In this document: in pieces, positions 53,836-63,005 of the stretch
Layout of the letters: each line of letters starts with the position of its first letter
Numbering within the stretch: position 1 is the stretch's first letter
Assembly: GCF_003259835.1 (NCBI RefSeq)
Contig: NZ_QLMI01000002.1
Location: 124,001-188,000, forward strand
Length of the DNA: 64,000 nt
Reading direction: 5' to 3'
DNA from: Flavobacterium aquaticum
GTDB lineage: Bacteria; Bacteroidota; Bacteroidia; Flavobacteriales; Flavobacteriaceae
Made by a program: the position numbers and the translations under genes
The notes under the pieces: model-generated
What the model was told of the DNA's origin: nothing
What the model saw: the letters and a program-made list of their open reading frames with translations, nothing else
Database searches by the model: none

Positions 53836-54816
53836 TTGAAAGGAGTTAGAGAAGCGTACTACAAAGATTTATGGGATGTAATTCATTCCACGTTTTCCGA
53901 ATTTGGAGAACACAAAATCATGAAAAAAAGTGCTTCATTAGCTTATACAACCGTATTTTCAATGGCTCCACTACTTATGGTTTTACTATATGTAGTGGGG
54001 CTTTTTTTTGGAACCGATGCAATTGAAGGTGAGATATTTCTTCAAATCAAAGATTTTTTAGGCGAAAAAGCCGCTATTCAATTGCAAGAAATGATTAAAA
54101 ACATAGCTATTTCTAACAAAAGTGGATTTCCTGCACTCATTGGAATAGTAACTTTATTAATAGGTGCGACTTCGGTTTTTGCAGAAATTCAAGATTCTAT
54201 TAATTCAATTTGGGGAATTCGACTTAAAAAACGTTCTAGTTTTTGGTTGTACTTCAAATCAAGATTACTTTCTTTTGGCGTAATTGGAAGTTTGGGATTT
54301 ATTTTGTTGGCTTCTTTAGGATTATCGGCCATTTTAGATTCATTGAACCAAAAGTTATTTGCCCATTTTTCTGAAGCAGCGGTTTATTCGGTTTACATCG
54401 GACAAACATTGGTAACTTTAACGGTGATAACATTACTTTTTGCAGTAATTTTCAAAATCTTACCCGATGCCAACATCACTTGGAAACAAGTCAGAGTTTC
54501 TTCGTTTACAACCGCTATCCTTTTTATGTTTGGGAAATTTTTAATTTCATTTTACATTTCTCAATCGTCTTTAGGAACCATTTATGGAGCTGCGGGATCA
54601 TTAGTAATTATTATGGTTTGGGTTTATTATTCTTCTGTCATTTTATATTTAGGAGCGCTATTTGCAAAGTGCTATGCAATTGAATTTGGAAGTTCTATTA
54701 AACCATCAAAATATGCCGAAATAATTCATGTGGTAGAACTAAAGTTAGAAGCTACTACATTACAAGATGCGAAGGAAGAAGTAGAAGAGTTTAAGAAAAA
54801 CAACGATATTGAGTAA
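53836..54816 (+). CDS. YihY/BrkB-family inner membrane protein
   Basis: 326 residues with six membrane helices in the YihY pattern. The N-terminal segment FSEFGEHKIMKKSASLAYTTVFSMAPLLMVLL and the middle GKFLISFYISQSSLGTIYGAAGSLVIIMVWVYYSS are family signatures (each quoted only in part). The frame starts with TTG six bases after the fabD stop; the first ATG lies inside the conserved region, so I keep TTG. The family was once called ribonuclease BN, which is not supported; function unknown. Confidence 0.88.
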   Translation: MKGVREAYYKDLWDVIHSTFSEFGEHKIMKKSASLAYTTVFSMAPLLMVLLYVVGLFFGTDAIEGEIFLQIKDFLGEKAAIQLQEMIKNIAISNKSGFPALIGIVTLLIGATSVFAEIQDSINSIWGIRLKKRSSFWLYFKSRLLSFGVIGSLGFILLASLGLSAILDSLNQKLFAHFSEAAVYSVYIGQTLVTLTVITLLFAVIFKILPDANITWKQVRVSSFTTAILFMFGKFLISFYISQSSLGTIYGAAGSLVIIMVWVYYSSVILYLGALFAKCYAIEFGSSIKPSKYAEIIHVVELKLEATTLQDAKEEVEEFKKNNDIE

Positions 54817-54855
54817 TTACTTTTTGGCAAAAAATATTTCACTTTCGTTTGGCAT

Positions 54856-54863
54856 TAATTTTG
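54856..54863 (+). promoter_or_regulatory. Possible -7 element of the small lipoprotein gene
   Basis: TAATTTTG fits TAnnTTTG, 29 bases before the ATG. Confidence 0.45.
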
Positions 54864-54892
54864 TAACTTTATTTTCATAAATAAATTCGACC

Positions 54893-55147
54893 ATGAAAAA
54901 AATATTTTTAGGAATTGCAATCGCAACGACATTACTTTCTTGTCAAGAAGAAACTAAAGAAAAAGTAAAAGAAGCTTCTGAAGCAGTAGGAACCGATTTA
55001 AAACAAGCCGCAGATTCGGCTAAAGTAAAAGCTAAAAAAGTAATTGATTCTTCAAAAGTAGGTGAAAAAGCAAAACACATTATTGCTAAAGGAGCTGAAA
55101 AGGTAGAAGAAGGCGCAAAAAAATTAAAAGAGTCCGTTGAAGAATAA
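54893..55147 (+). CDS. Small helical lipoprotein
   Basis: 84 residues: lipoprotein signal with lipobox LLSC (Cys17), then an extended amphipathic helix rich in K, E and A (KEKVKEASEAVGTDLKQA, SKVGEKAKHIIAKGAEKVEE). It resembles YtxH-like or apolipoprotein-like helical proteins. It has no enzyme motif. It is monocistronic with a perfect terminator. Role unknown; envelope stress or lipid contact are possible. Confidence 0.8.
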   Translation: MKKIFLGIAIATTLLSCQEETKEKVKEASEAVGTDLKQAADSAKVKAKKVIDSSKVGEKAKHIIAKGAEKVEEGAKKLKESVEE

Positions 55148-55150
55148 TAA

Positions 55151-55184
55151 AAAATCCCAAGTAGTTTGTTCTACTTGGGATTTT
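55151..55184 (+). terminator. Terminator, bidirectional
   Basis: A perfect 14-bp stem (55151-55164 with 55171-55184), TTTGTT loop, A-rich left and T-rich right sides. It serves the small lipoprotein gene and the convergent surface protein gene. Confidence 0.9.
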
Positions 55185-55188
55185 ATTT

Positions 55189-56655
55189 TTACTTCATTTC
55201 TATTTCATATTTTTTCTCAACCGATTTTTCCTGATTCAATTTTTTAGGACCAATTGGAAATCTTACATCTACATGTTTTGAAGCTATTGTACCATCTTTT
55301 TCTATTGTATCAGCTCTATTGGCTACCATATTCCAAGAAAAAGAAACATTAGATCTTCCGTTTTGTAATTCTTTTACTTTGAAACCATTTTTTGTTTTTT
55401 CAGTAACATAAACCCCTTTGCAATCGCCTTCTAATTGAATGAAAACTTTCATTGGATGGCTTTCATCAACAAAAATATGATCGCTCATTAATTCATCAAT
55501 TTCAATATACGCTTCTCCGTTTACTAATTTTCCTGTTCCAAAATCTTCAAATAGAATTTCTGGAGTTTCTGTTGCGTGAAGAATTCGATTGTTTCCATTT
55601 CTATCTTCAACCATAGTAGATAAAGAACCTCCACCTAAAACTTTATACGAAGTATTATTATTTCTTGCTCCCACGAAAACATAATCAGTAGTTGAAGTGT
55701 TCGCGTCAAAATAACCTCCGTAAGTAACGTCTCTTCTTGCAGCGCCACCTCCAGTGAAATAATCAACATCTTTACCTGCAATTCTAGCAAATGGACCATT
55801 ACTTGTACTTAAATTATCGTCTTGATCGTATTCAAAATAGGCAGAAAAATAATCTACTCCATTCCCTTTTCCTACACCTCTTACATGTAAACCTGTAGTT
55901 CCTTGTCCAGAAACTCCTACTGATTCACCTGGTAATTCTGTAAAGGTTGTTCTTCCTCCAACACCTAAAACTCCCATAACGGTTGAAGTTGCATTTGCTG
56001 CTAAATTTGCACTGATTCCAATTACACCTCTACCGCCATTGGCATCTAAATTTCCACCATCAATTACAAATTGTGTATTGGTTGCGTTTAAAGCTCGAAT
56101 GGTTCTAGCAGAATTATTACTATTTACAAAAAGACCAATTTGTCCAGCGCCTGCATTAATTGTTGTTAACGTATTAGCACTTGGAGCCGTATTGTTTCCA
56201 AAAATAACTTGACCGTCATTTTCAACAGTAACTCTATTGGTATTGTTTGTCCTAATTTGGAAATTTTGATTATCAGTAGTTCCTAAAAAATTAGTACTTG
56301 GATTGGTACCTGTATTTCCTGTTAAAGACCAATCTTGACTTGCTGCTAATGGGCTAGATTTCAAAGCAACCCATTCTATTCCTGACCAATAATAGAATCC
56401 TGGAGAAACAGCCGTTATTCCTGCTCCAGCAGTTGCCGTATTAAAAATTAGAACTCCCGTTGCAATAGGTGCTGGTCCAACAGGTGCCACAACATTTGTA
56501 GCAGTTAGCGCAACTCTTGGAATTAATAATCCTTTTGAATTGCTTTCGATTTGGAATTCAACTCCATTTAGAATATCAGTTGTTCCAATTCCAACCTGTG
56601 AGAATACATTTAAAGTAAATAAGAAGCTAGTAACTAAAAGTAATGTCTTTTTCAT
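55189..56655 (-). CDS. Exported tail-fibre-like surface protein
   Basis: 488 residues with signal peptide (MKKTLLLVTSFLFTLNVFSQ), then the flavobacterial opening VGIGTTDILNGVEFQIESNSKGLLIPRV, followed by a middle of short repeated strands with many N, G and T. The C-terminal 120 residues carry a module (ILFEDFGTGKLVNGEAYIEI, HPMKVFIQLEGDCKGVYVTE, NVSFSWNMVANR) seen at the ends of various bacterial surface and fibre proteins. No T9SS sorting domain is present, so its route outward is unclear. Adhesion is a guess. Confidence 0.75.
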   Translation of the reverse strand: MKKTLLLVTSFLFTLNVFSQVGIGTTDILNGVEFQIESNSKGLLIPRVALTATNVVAPVGPAPIATGVLIFNTATAGAGITAVSPGFYYWSGIEWVALKSSPLAASQDWSLTGNTGTNPSTNFLGTTDNQNFQIRTNNTNRVTVENDGQVIFGNNTAPSANTLTTINAGAGQIGLFVNSNNSARTIRALNATNTQFVIDGGNLDANGGRGVIGISANLAANATSTVMGVLGVGGRTTFTELPGESVGVSGQGTTGLHVRGVGKGNGVDYFSAYFEYDQDDNLSTSNGPFARIAGKDVDYFTGGGAARRDVTYGGYFDANTSTTDYVFVGARNNNTSYKVLGGGSLSTMVEDRNGNNRILHATETPEILFEDFGTGKLVNGEAYIEIDELMSDHIFVDESHPMKVFIQLEGDCKGVYVTEKTKNGFKVKELQNGRSNVSFSWNMVANRADTIEKDGTIASKHVDVRFPIGPKKLNQEKSVEKKYEIEMK

Positions 56656-56743
56656 AATCTGTAAGTTTTAATTACTTGCAGTTACGAAAAGAATAAAAGA
56701 TTGGTTTTATTATCTGTAAAAAAAGAAGCTTTTTAACTTTTGT

Positions 56744-57760
56744 TTATTTGTTTCTGATTTTCTGTTCCCATTTCCAAGCACTTGCCAAAGCTTCTTCTAA
56801 AGTAGATTTTGCTTTCCAACCTAAAACAGTATTTGCTTTATCAGTATTTGCATAAGCTTCAATTACATCACCTTCTCTTCTACCCACAATTTGATAATTT
56901 AATTTTTGATTGGACACTTTTTCAAAAGCATTTATCACTTCTAAAACCGAACTTCCCGTTCCTGTTCCTAAATTAAAAGTTTCTACTTTTTCTACATTTT
57001 GCTTCTTTAACAAACGTTGCAAAGCAATTACGTGTGCTTTTGCTAAATCTACGACGTGAATATAATCACGAATAGCGGTTCCATCAGAAGTTGGATAATC
57101 ATTTCCAAAAACAGATAACTTTTCTCTTAGCCCAAAAGCAGTTTGTGTAATAAACGGAACTAAATTTTGCGGAACTCCTAAAGGTAATTCGCCTATTTCA
57201 GCTGAAGGATGCGCTCCAATTGGATTAAAATAGCGCAATAAAATGGAATTGATGTTGGTTACTTTCGCAACATCAGTTATAATTTCTTCTCCTATTTGCT
57301 TCGTGTTTCCGTAAGGTGACATTGCAACTTGAATAGGAGCATTTTCAGTAATTGGCATTTTTTCGGCTTGACCGTAAACCGTGCAAGACGAACTGAAAAT
57401 AAAATGAGCTTCTTGCTTTTTTTGCAATTCTTGAAGTAAATACACTAAAGAATTGATGTTGTTTTCGTAATACAACAATGGATTTTCAACACTTTCTCCC
57501 ACCGCTTTTGAAGCAGCAAAATGAATCACTCCCGAAATATCTTGGTATTTAGAAAAGAAATTTTGAACCGCCGATTTATCTCGCAAATCGATATTTTCAA
57601 ACAAAGGCTTTTTTCCTGTAATGCGCTCAATTCCGTCCAAAACATCAATAGATGAATTAGAAAGATTGTCAATAGCAATTACATCAAAACCTTCATTTTG
57701 TAATTCAACAACTGTGTGAGAACCTATAAATCCTAAACCTCCAGTAACTAATATCTTCAT
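56744..57760 (-). CDS. galE: UDP-glucose 4-epimerase
   Basis: 338 residues, an extended SDR. The NAD loop GGLGFIGSH is at 7-15, the catalytic pair is Y150-x3-K154 (SPYGNTK), and S124-S125 precede TVYG. RYFNPIGAHPS and NLGTGTGSSVLEV are GalE-specific. It interconverts UDP-glucose and UDP-galactose for surface polysaccharides. It is downstream of the DegT gene on the same strand, with an AGTCR hairpin in the 65-base gap. Confidence 0.95.
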   Translation of the reverse strand: MKILVTGGLGFIGSHTVVELQNEGFDVIAIDNLSNSSIDVLDGIERITGKKPLFENIDLRDKSAVQNFFSKYQDISGVIHFAASKAVGESVENPLLYYENNINSLVYLLQELQKKQEAHFIFSSSCTVYGQAEKMPITENAPIQVAMSPYGNTKQIGEEIITDVAKVTNINSILLRYFNPIGAHPSAEIGELPLGVPQNLVPFITQTAFGLREKLSVFGNDYPTSDGTAIRDYIHVVDLAKAHVIALQRLLKKQNVEKVETFNLGTGTGSSVLEVINAFEKVSNQKLNYQIVGRREGDVIEAYANTDKANTVLGWKAKSTLEEALASAWKWEQKIRNK

Positions 57761-57780
57761 TTTTTAGTTTTCAGTCACAG

Positions 57781-57819
57781 TCGCAGTATACAGTAACTGA
57801 GACTGAATACTGCGACTGA
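57781..57819. repeat. AGTCR-type hairpin repeat between the DegT gene and galE
   Basis: A 16-nt arm at 57781-57796 (AGTCGCAGTATACAGT) pairs with 57804-57819 with one mismatch across a 7-base loop. CAGTCACAGT precedes it. No T run follows, so it is not a simple terminator. It shares decamers with the repeat at 51.2 kb. Confidence 0.8.
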
Positions 57820-57825
57820 ACACTA

Positions 57826-58953
57826 TTATACATATTCTAAAACAGCGTCTGTAATAAATTTAATTTGTTCGTCATCTAATTCCGTGTGCATTGGCAATGC
57901 GATTACTTCTTTTACCAGTTGATTCGTAACTGGAAAATCAGCTTCGTTATAACGAGCATCTGCATACGCTTTTTGACTATGTAATGGAATTGGATAATAA
58001 ATCGCACAAGGAATTCCTTTTGCTTGTAAATGTTCTAATAAACCATCGCGTTTTCCGTTTAAAATACGGATTACATATTGATGAAATACGTGACAATCAC
58101 AAGATTCACAAATAGTTGGCGCCCAAATATTAGGGTTCACACCCAAAGCCAAACTGTATTTTCTTGCAGCATCTTGACGTGCTTTATTGTAAGTATCTAA
58201 ATGAGGTAATTTTGCTTTCAAAACTCCAGCTTGCATACTATCCAAACGAGAATTTACACCTACTACATCATGATGATATCTTTCATACATTCCGTGGTTT
58301 ACGATTCCTCTTATTTTATGTGCTAAAGCGTCATCATTAGTAAAAATCGCTCCACCATCGCCATAACACCCTAAGTTTTTAGATGGGAAAAACGAAGTTG
58401 CCGCTACATGTCCAATCGTTCCAACTTTCTTTTTAGAACCATCTTTTGATGTGTAATCGGCGCCAATTGCTTGTGCATTATCTTCGATAACGTATAAATT
58501 ATGTTCACGAGCAATTTCCATAATCGCATCCATATTGGCAGCGCGACCAAACAAATGTACTGGAACAATTGCTTTTGTTTTTGGTGTAATGGCTTTACGA
58601 ATTCCGTCAAGCGAAATGTTCATATTGTTCATATCAACATCTACTAAAACTGGAGTTAATTGTAATAAAGCGATTACTTCTACTGTTGCAGCGAATGTAA
58701 AATCGGCAGTAATAACTTCATCACCTGGTTTCAAATCTAATCCCATCATGGCAATTTGCAACGCATCGGTTCCGTTAGCACATGGAATTACGTGTTTTAC
58801 TCCCAAATATTTTTCTAAATCGGCCTGAAATTGGTGAACCAAAGGTCCGTTGATGTATGTATTCGTATCTAAAACCTCTTGAATAGAAGCATTTACTTCT
58901 TCTTTTATTTTTTCATATTGACTTTTTAAGTCAACCATTTGTAATTTTCTCAT
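57826..58953 (-). CDS. DegT/DnrJ/EryC1/StrS aminotransferase
   Basis: 375 residues, PLP-dependent sugar aminotransferase fold. The PLP lysine is K192 in ATSFFPSKNLGCYGDGG; CANGTDALQIAM and VPVHLFGRAANMD are family motifs. Such enzymes aminate keto sugars for LPS or other glycans. The exact sugar is not evident; the SKNLG and GDGG context resembles WecE-like and QdtB-like proteins. It is the first gene of a two-gene unit with galE. Confidence 0.92.
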   Translation of the reverse strand: MRKLQMVDLKSQYEKIKEEVNASIQEVLDTNTYINGPLVHQFQADLEKYLGVKHVIPCANGTDALQIAMMGLDLKPGDEVITADFTFAATVEVIALLQLTPVLVDVDMNNMNISLDGIRKAITPKTKAIVPVHLFGRAANMDAIMEIAREHNLYVIEDNAQAIGADYTSKDGSKKKVGTIGHVAATSFFPSKNLGCYGDGGAIFTNDDALAHKIRGIVNHGMYERYHHDVVGVNSRLDSMQAGVLKAKLPHLDTYNKARQDAARKYSLALGVNPNIWAPTICESCDCHVFHQYVIRILNGKRDGLLEHLQAKGIPCAIYYPIPLHSQKAYADARYNEADFPVTNQLVKEVIALPMHTELDDEQIKFITDAVLEYV

Positions 58954-58975
58954 TTGGAATAAAAATTAAGTCTAG

Positions 58976-58983
58976 CAAAAATA
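58976..58983 (-). promoter_or_regulatory. Probable -7 element of the DegT-galE unit
   Basis: Minus-strand TATTTTTG fits TAnnTTTG, 22 bases before the start. A TTTG lies about 15 bases further upstream, shorter spacing than usual. Confidence 0.5.
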
Positions 58984-59051
58984 AGAAATTCTATAGTACA
59001 AATTTTATCTAACTTAAAAAGAAACGTATTTTAGCACCATAAAATTCAATT

Positions 59052-60299
59052 ATGCTATTTCTATACAACATAATTACGCTTTTAGCAGCCCAACTTTTGA
59101 AGATTGTAGCGCTTTTTAGTCCGAAAATGAAACTTTTTGTTGACGGGCGAAAATCGGTTTTTCAAACTTTAGCTGATAAAATTCAAACTTCTGATAAAAC
59201 GATTTGGTTTCATGCAGCGTCTTTGGGCGAATACGAACAAGGTTTACCTGTTATTGAAGCAATCAAACAACAATTCCCAAATCATAAAATTGTGGTTACT
59301 TTTTTTTCGCCTTCAGGTTATGAAGTTCGAAAAAACAATACCGTTGCTGATGTTACGGTTTATTTGCCTTTGGATACAATTTCGAATGCGAAACAATTTA
59401 TTGAATTAGTTCATCCCGAAATGGCGTTTTTTATTAAATATGAATATTGGCCAAATTATCTGAACGAACTTAAGAAACAACAAATAAAGACCTATCTAAT
59501 TTCTGGAATTTTAAGAGAAAATCAAGCGTTTTTTAAATGGTATGGCGGATTTTACAGAAACGCTTTAAAAACATTTGAATTCTTTTTTGTTCAGAATGAA
59601 AGCTCAAGAAACCTTCTACAAAGTATCGGATTTAATAATGTAAAAGTTTCTGGTGATACGCGTTTTGATAGAGTAGTTTCAATTTTAGAACGAGATAATT
59701 CATTGGATTTCATCGAACAATTTAAAGACAATACAACCACAATCGTAATTGGAAGTTCTTGGCCAAAAGACGAAACTTTATTAGTGAATTACATCAATCA
59801 AAGTTCGGATGATGTGAAATTTATTATTGCACCGCATAATATTAAACAAGAGCAAATTTTAAATCTCAAAAATCAAATTCAAAAGAAAACGATTTTGTTT
59901 TCTGAAAACGTAGAGACGCGATTAATCGCGTCTCTACAAGAATACAACGTTTTTATCATTGATACCTTCGGAATTTTAACCAAAATCTATTCGTATGCAG
60001 ATATTGCTTACGTTGGTGGAGGTTATGGAAATCCTGGCGTTCATAATATTTTAGAACCAGCAACTTTTGGTGTTCCAGTTGTGATTGGTCCAAATTACTC
60101 GCATTTTGCGGAAGCTACAGCTTTGGTTAATATGGAAGGTTGTATTTCGATTCAGAATCAAACTCAATTGAATGAAGCATTTGATTTATTACTTCACAAC
60201 GAAGACGAGCGATTAGAAAAAGGTCACATTTGCAGCACTTTTGTACAAATGAATAAAGGAGCCACTCAAACGATTATGAATCATATTTTGGACAAATGA
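59052..60299 (+). CDS. waaA: 3-deoxy-D-manno-octulosonic acid (Kdo) transferase
   Basis: 415 residues. The catalytic base is E60 in FHAASLGEYEQG, and SGDTRFDR, IGSSWPKDE and AYVGGGYGNPGVHNILEP are WaaA hallmarks. It transfers Kdo from CMP-Kdo to lipid A precursor at the inner membrane; an N-terminal hydrophobic stretch (1-24) anchors it. Codons 287-295 (VETRLIASL) are encoded by a perfect 28-bp palindrome, in frame, in a surface loop before the C-terminal nucleotide-binding part. Its stop overlaps the next gene by four bases (ATGA). Confidence 0.94.
   Translation: MLFLYNIITLLAAQLLKIVALFSPKMKLFVDGRKSVFQTLADKIQTSDKTIWFHAASLGEYEQGLPVIEAIKQQFPNHKIVVTFFSPSGYEVRKNNTVADVTVYLPLDTISNAKQFIELVHPEMAFFIKYEYWPNYLNELKKQQIKTYLISGILRENQAFFKWYGGFYRNALKTFEFFFVQNESSRNLLQSIGFNNVKVSGDTRFDRVVSILERDNSLDFIEQFKDNTTTIVIGSSWPKDETLLVNYINQSSDDVKFIIAPHNIKQEQILNLKNQIQKKTILFSENVETRLIASLQEYNVFIIDTFGILTKIYSYADIAYVGGGYGNPGVHNILEPATFGVPVVIGPNYSHFAEATALVNMEGCISIQNQTQLNEAFDLLLHNEDERLEKGHICSTFVQMNKGATQTIMNHILDK
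59910..59937. repeat. Perfect 28-bp palindrome inside waaA
   Basis: The first half GTAGAGACGCGATT is followed at once by its exact reverse complement, with no loop. It begins exactly on a codon boundary and adds nine codons plus one base. The inner AGACGCGA arm recurs in the terminator hairpin after the desaturase gene. It appears to be a mobile or spreading small palindromic repeat tolerated in a coding region. Confidence 0.92.
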
Positions 60300-60745
60300 C
60301 AACCTTCAAACCATTAGAAATTGCAGATATTGAAATCATCACTCAAATGATGCAAGATTTCTATGCGATTGACAATTATCCAATGGATGCTGAAGTGACT
60401 AAAACTTTGTTTCAAGAATTTATTTCCAATGAAAATCTAGGTAAATCTTGGTTGATTTATTCCGAAAATGAAATTGTAGGTTACATCATTCTTACATTTA
60501 TTTTCAGTTTTGAATATGGCGGAAAAATTGCTTTTGTAGACGAATTATTCATCAAACAAACCGCTCGTGGAAAAGGTTTTGGTAAAGAAGCGATTCAGTT
60601 TATTCAGCGAGAAGTTCCTAAATTATCGTTAAAATTACTGTATTTAGAAGTCGAACCGCATAACGAAAACGCACAAAAATTGTATCTTGCACACGATTTT
60701 GAACTTCACAATCGAAAATTAATGAAGTACAAAGTCACTAAATAA
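60296..60745 (+). CDS. GNAT-family N-acetyltransferase
   Basis: 149 residues. The acetyl-CoA loop is KQTARGKGFGKEAIQFIQRE (about 92-111) and the C-terminal part LLYLEVEPHNENAQKLYLAHDFELHNRKLMKY has the usual N, A and LY motif. DELFI before the loop is typical of motif A. The start overlaps the waaA stop (ATGA), so the two genes are translated together; a role in LPS or protein modification is not proven. Confidence 0.9.
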   Translation: MTTFKPLEIADIEIITQMMQDFYAIDNYPMDAEVTKTLFQEFISNENLGKSWLIYSENEIVGYIILTFIFSFEYGGKIAFVDELFIKQTARGKGFGKEAIQFIQREVPKLSLKLLYLEVEPHNENAQKLYLAHDFELHNRKLMKYKVTK

Positions 60746-60754
60746 ATTAAATCT

Positions 60755-62908
60755 ATGAAATTTTTAAAATTACTACTTGTTTTATTTGTTATCCAAGTTC
60801 AAGCGCAACAAGGAGGCATGTGGATTCCTTCGCTTTTAAAAGGAACAAACGAAAAAGAAATGAAAGCTTTGGGAATGAAAATTAGTGCCGATGATATTTA
60901 TTCGGTAAATAATTCCAGCTTAAAAGATGCTGTTCCTCATTTTGATGGTGGTTGTACAGCGGAAATGATTTCACCAAAAGGACTTTTATTAACCAATCAC
61001 CACTGTGGATATGACAATATTCAAAGTCATTCTACTGTTGAAAACGATTATTTAACGAATGGTTTTTGGGCTTACAAAATGGAAGAAGAATTACCAAACA
61101 AAGATTTAACCGTTACTTTCATAATCAAGATTGAAGATGTTACGACTAAAATTTTCGAAGGTGTTTTAAATCTTCCAACTGAAAGCGATAAACAAAAAAG
61201 AATCCAACAAAATATTGCAACAGTTAGCAAAAGTTTCCAAAAAGAAGCTTGGCAAGATGTAATGATTCGTGCTTTTTATGATGGAAACCAATATTTATTA
61301 TTTGTAACTGAAAATTTTAAAGATGTTCGTTTGGTTGGTGCGCCGCCGAGTTCAATTGGAAAATTTGGTTCAGATACTGATAACTGGGTATGGCCTCGTC
61401 ACACTGGAGATTTCTCTTTATTTAGAGTTTATGCAGATAAAAACAATCGTCCTGCTGAATATTCAAAAGACAACGTTCCATACACTCCAAAACACTTTTT
61501 CCCAGTTTCTGCAAAAGGAATTCAGGAAAACGATTTTACCATGGTAATGGGTTATCCAGGAAGAACTCAGGAATATTTACCATCATTTGCCGTAGAACAA
61601 ATTGTAAATGATTTGAATCCTGCAAAAATTGAAATTCGTGATGCAGCTTTGAAAGTGCAAGATGGTTTCATGAGAAAAGATAATGCGATTAAAATTCAAT
61701 ACGCGTCTAAGTATGCTGGAGTTGCGAATTATTGGAAAAAATGGATTGGAGAAACTAAAGGTTTAAAAAAATCGAATGCGGTTGCTGTTAAAAAAGATTT
61801 CGAAAAGAAATTCCAAGAAAGAGTTAACAAAGCAGGAAAACAAGCAGAATACGGAACTATTTTAGCTGATTTCGAAAAGAACTACAAAGATATTAGAGAA
61901 TACGCTATCGCAAGAGATTACTTTACGGAAGTTGTTTTACGTAATTCAGAAATTTTATCTTTTGGATACCGTTTGTACCAATTAGAACAAGTGTATAATA
62001 CTAAAGGTGAGCAAGCTTTTAATGATAGAAAGAATAATTTAATTTCAGGATTTGAAGGTTTATACAAAGATTACAGCGCTCAAGTTGATGAGAAAGTTTT
62101 CGAACAATTGATTAATTTATATGCTACGAAATCACCAAAACAGTTTTTACCTGAAACATTGAACAATATTAATGCTTCAACTTTAACTACAAGTGTTTTT
62201 GGTTCTTCAAAATTGACTAGCTATAATGGTTTGAAAGAATTATTGAATGGTGATGCAAAATCAGTTTTAGAAAGATTAAATCAAGATAAAGGCTATCAAT
62301 TGGTAAAATCGATTGCGGATAGTTACCAAAAAAATGTAGCTCCTAAATTTGATGAAATCAACTTAAAAAACATCGCCTTACAAAGAACCTACATGAAAGG
62401 AATTATGGAATTCTTCCCTAACGATAGAATTTTCCCTGATGCTAACAGTACATTACGTGTAACTTATGGAAAAGTAAAAGGATATAAACCAAGTGATGCA
62501 GTTATCTACGAACCAGTTAGTTATTTAGATGGAGTTATCGAAAAATATATTCCAGGAGATTACGAATTTGACGTTCCAAAAAAATTAATCGATTTATACA
62601 ACGCAAAAGATTATGGAAGATACGCAGATAAAAACGGAAAAATGCCATTAGCGTTTATTGCTACAAATCATACTACCGGTGGAAACTCAGGAAGTCCTGC
62701 TTTAGACGCAAAAGGAAACCTTATCGGATTGAACTTTGATAGAGTTTGGGAAGGCACGATGAGCGACATTTATTATAGTCCAGAAATCTGTAGAAACATC
62801 ATGGTTGATGCGCGTTATATTTTATTTGTGATTGATAAATTTGCAGGAGCTAAAAACCTTATCGAAGAAATGACGATTGTTTATCCTAAGTCTCAAAAAG
62901 CCAAATAA
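60755..62908 (+). CDS. S46-family dipeptidyl-peptidase, DPP11-like
   Basis: 717 residues, signal peptide (MKFLKLLLVLFVIQVQA). The chymotrypsin-like active site shows NHHCGY (His82/His83) and the nucleophile S645 in GGNSGSP. Arg663 lies 18 residues after the serine (GLNFDRVWEG), the same spacing as Ser655 to Arg673 in Porphyromonas DPP11, where arginine selects Asp/Glu at P1; DPP7 has Gly there. It should therefore release acidic dipeptides in the periplasm. It begins nine bases after the GNAT gene. Confidence 0.93.
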   Translation: MKFLKLLLVLFVIQVQAQQGGMWIPSLLKGTNEKEMKALGMKISADDIYSVNNSSLKDAVPHFDGGCTAEMISPKGLLLTNHHCGYDNIQSHSTVENDYLTNGFWAYKMEEELPNKDLTVTFIIKIEDVTTKIFEGVLNLPTESDKQKRIQQNIATVSKSFQKEAWQDVMIRAFYDGNQYLLFVTENFKDVRLVGAPPSSIGKFGSDTDNWVWPRHTGDFSLFRVYADKNNRPAEYSKDNVPYTPKHFFPVSAKGIQENDFTMVMGYPGRTQEYLPSFAVEQIVNDLNPAKIEIRDAALKVQDGFMRKDNAIKIQYASKYAGVANYWKKWIGETKGLKKSNAVAVKKDFEKKFQERVNKAGKQAEYGTILADFEKNYKDIREYAIARDYFTEVVLRNSEILSFGYRLYQLEQVYNTKGEQAFNDRKNNLISGFEGLYKDYSAQVDEKVFEQLINLYATKSPKQFLPETLNNINASTLTTSVFGSSKLTSYNGLKELLNGDAKSVLERLNQDKGYQLVKSIADSYQKNVAPKFDEINLKNIALQRTYMKGIMEFFPNDRIFPDANSTLRVTYGKVKGYKPSDAVIYEPVSYLDGVIEKYIPGDYEFDVPKKLIDLYNAKDYGRYADKNGKMPLAFIATNHTTGGNSGSPALDAKGNLIGLNFDRVWEGTMSDIYYSPEICRNIMVDARYILFVIDKFAGAKNLIEEMTIVYPKSQKAK

Positions 62909-63005
62909 TTACAAATATTTTTAAAAATAAAAAGTTTGGCACGCCATTTGAAATAAAGCATTTCGGAATCCAGAGAAAAAAAATTAAAAAAAATGTCTAA
63001 AAACA

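Noticed and set aside
53836..54816. Ribonuclease BN
   Set aside because: The family is a multi-helix membrane protein without nuclease residues; the old name came from a wrong gene assignment.
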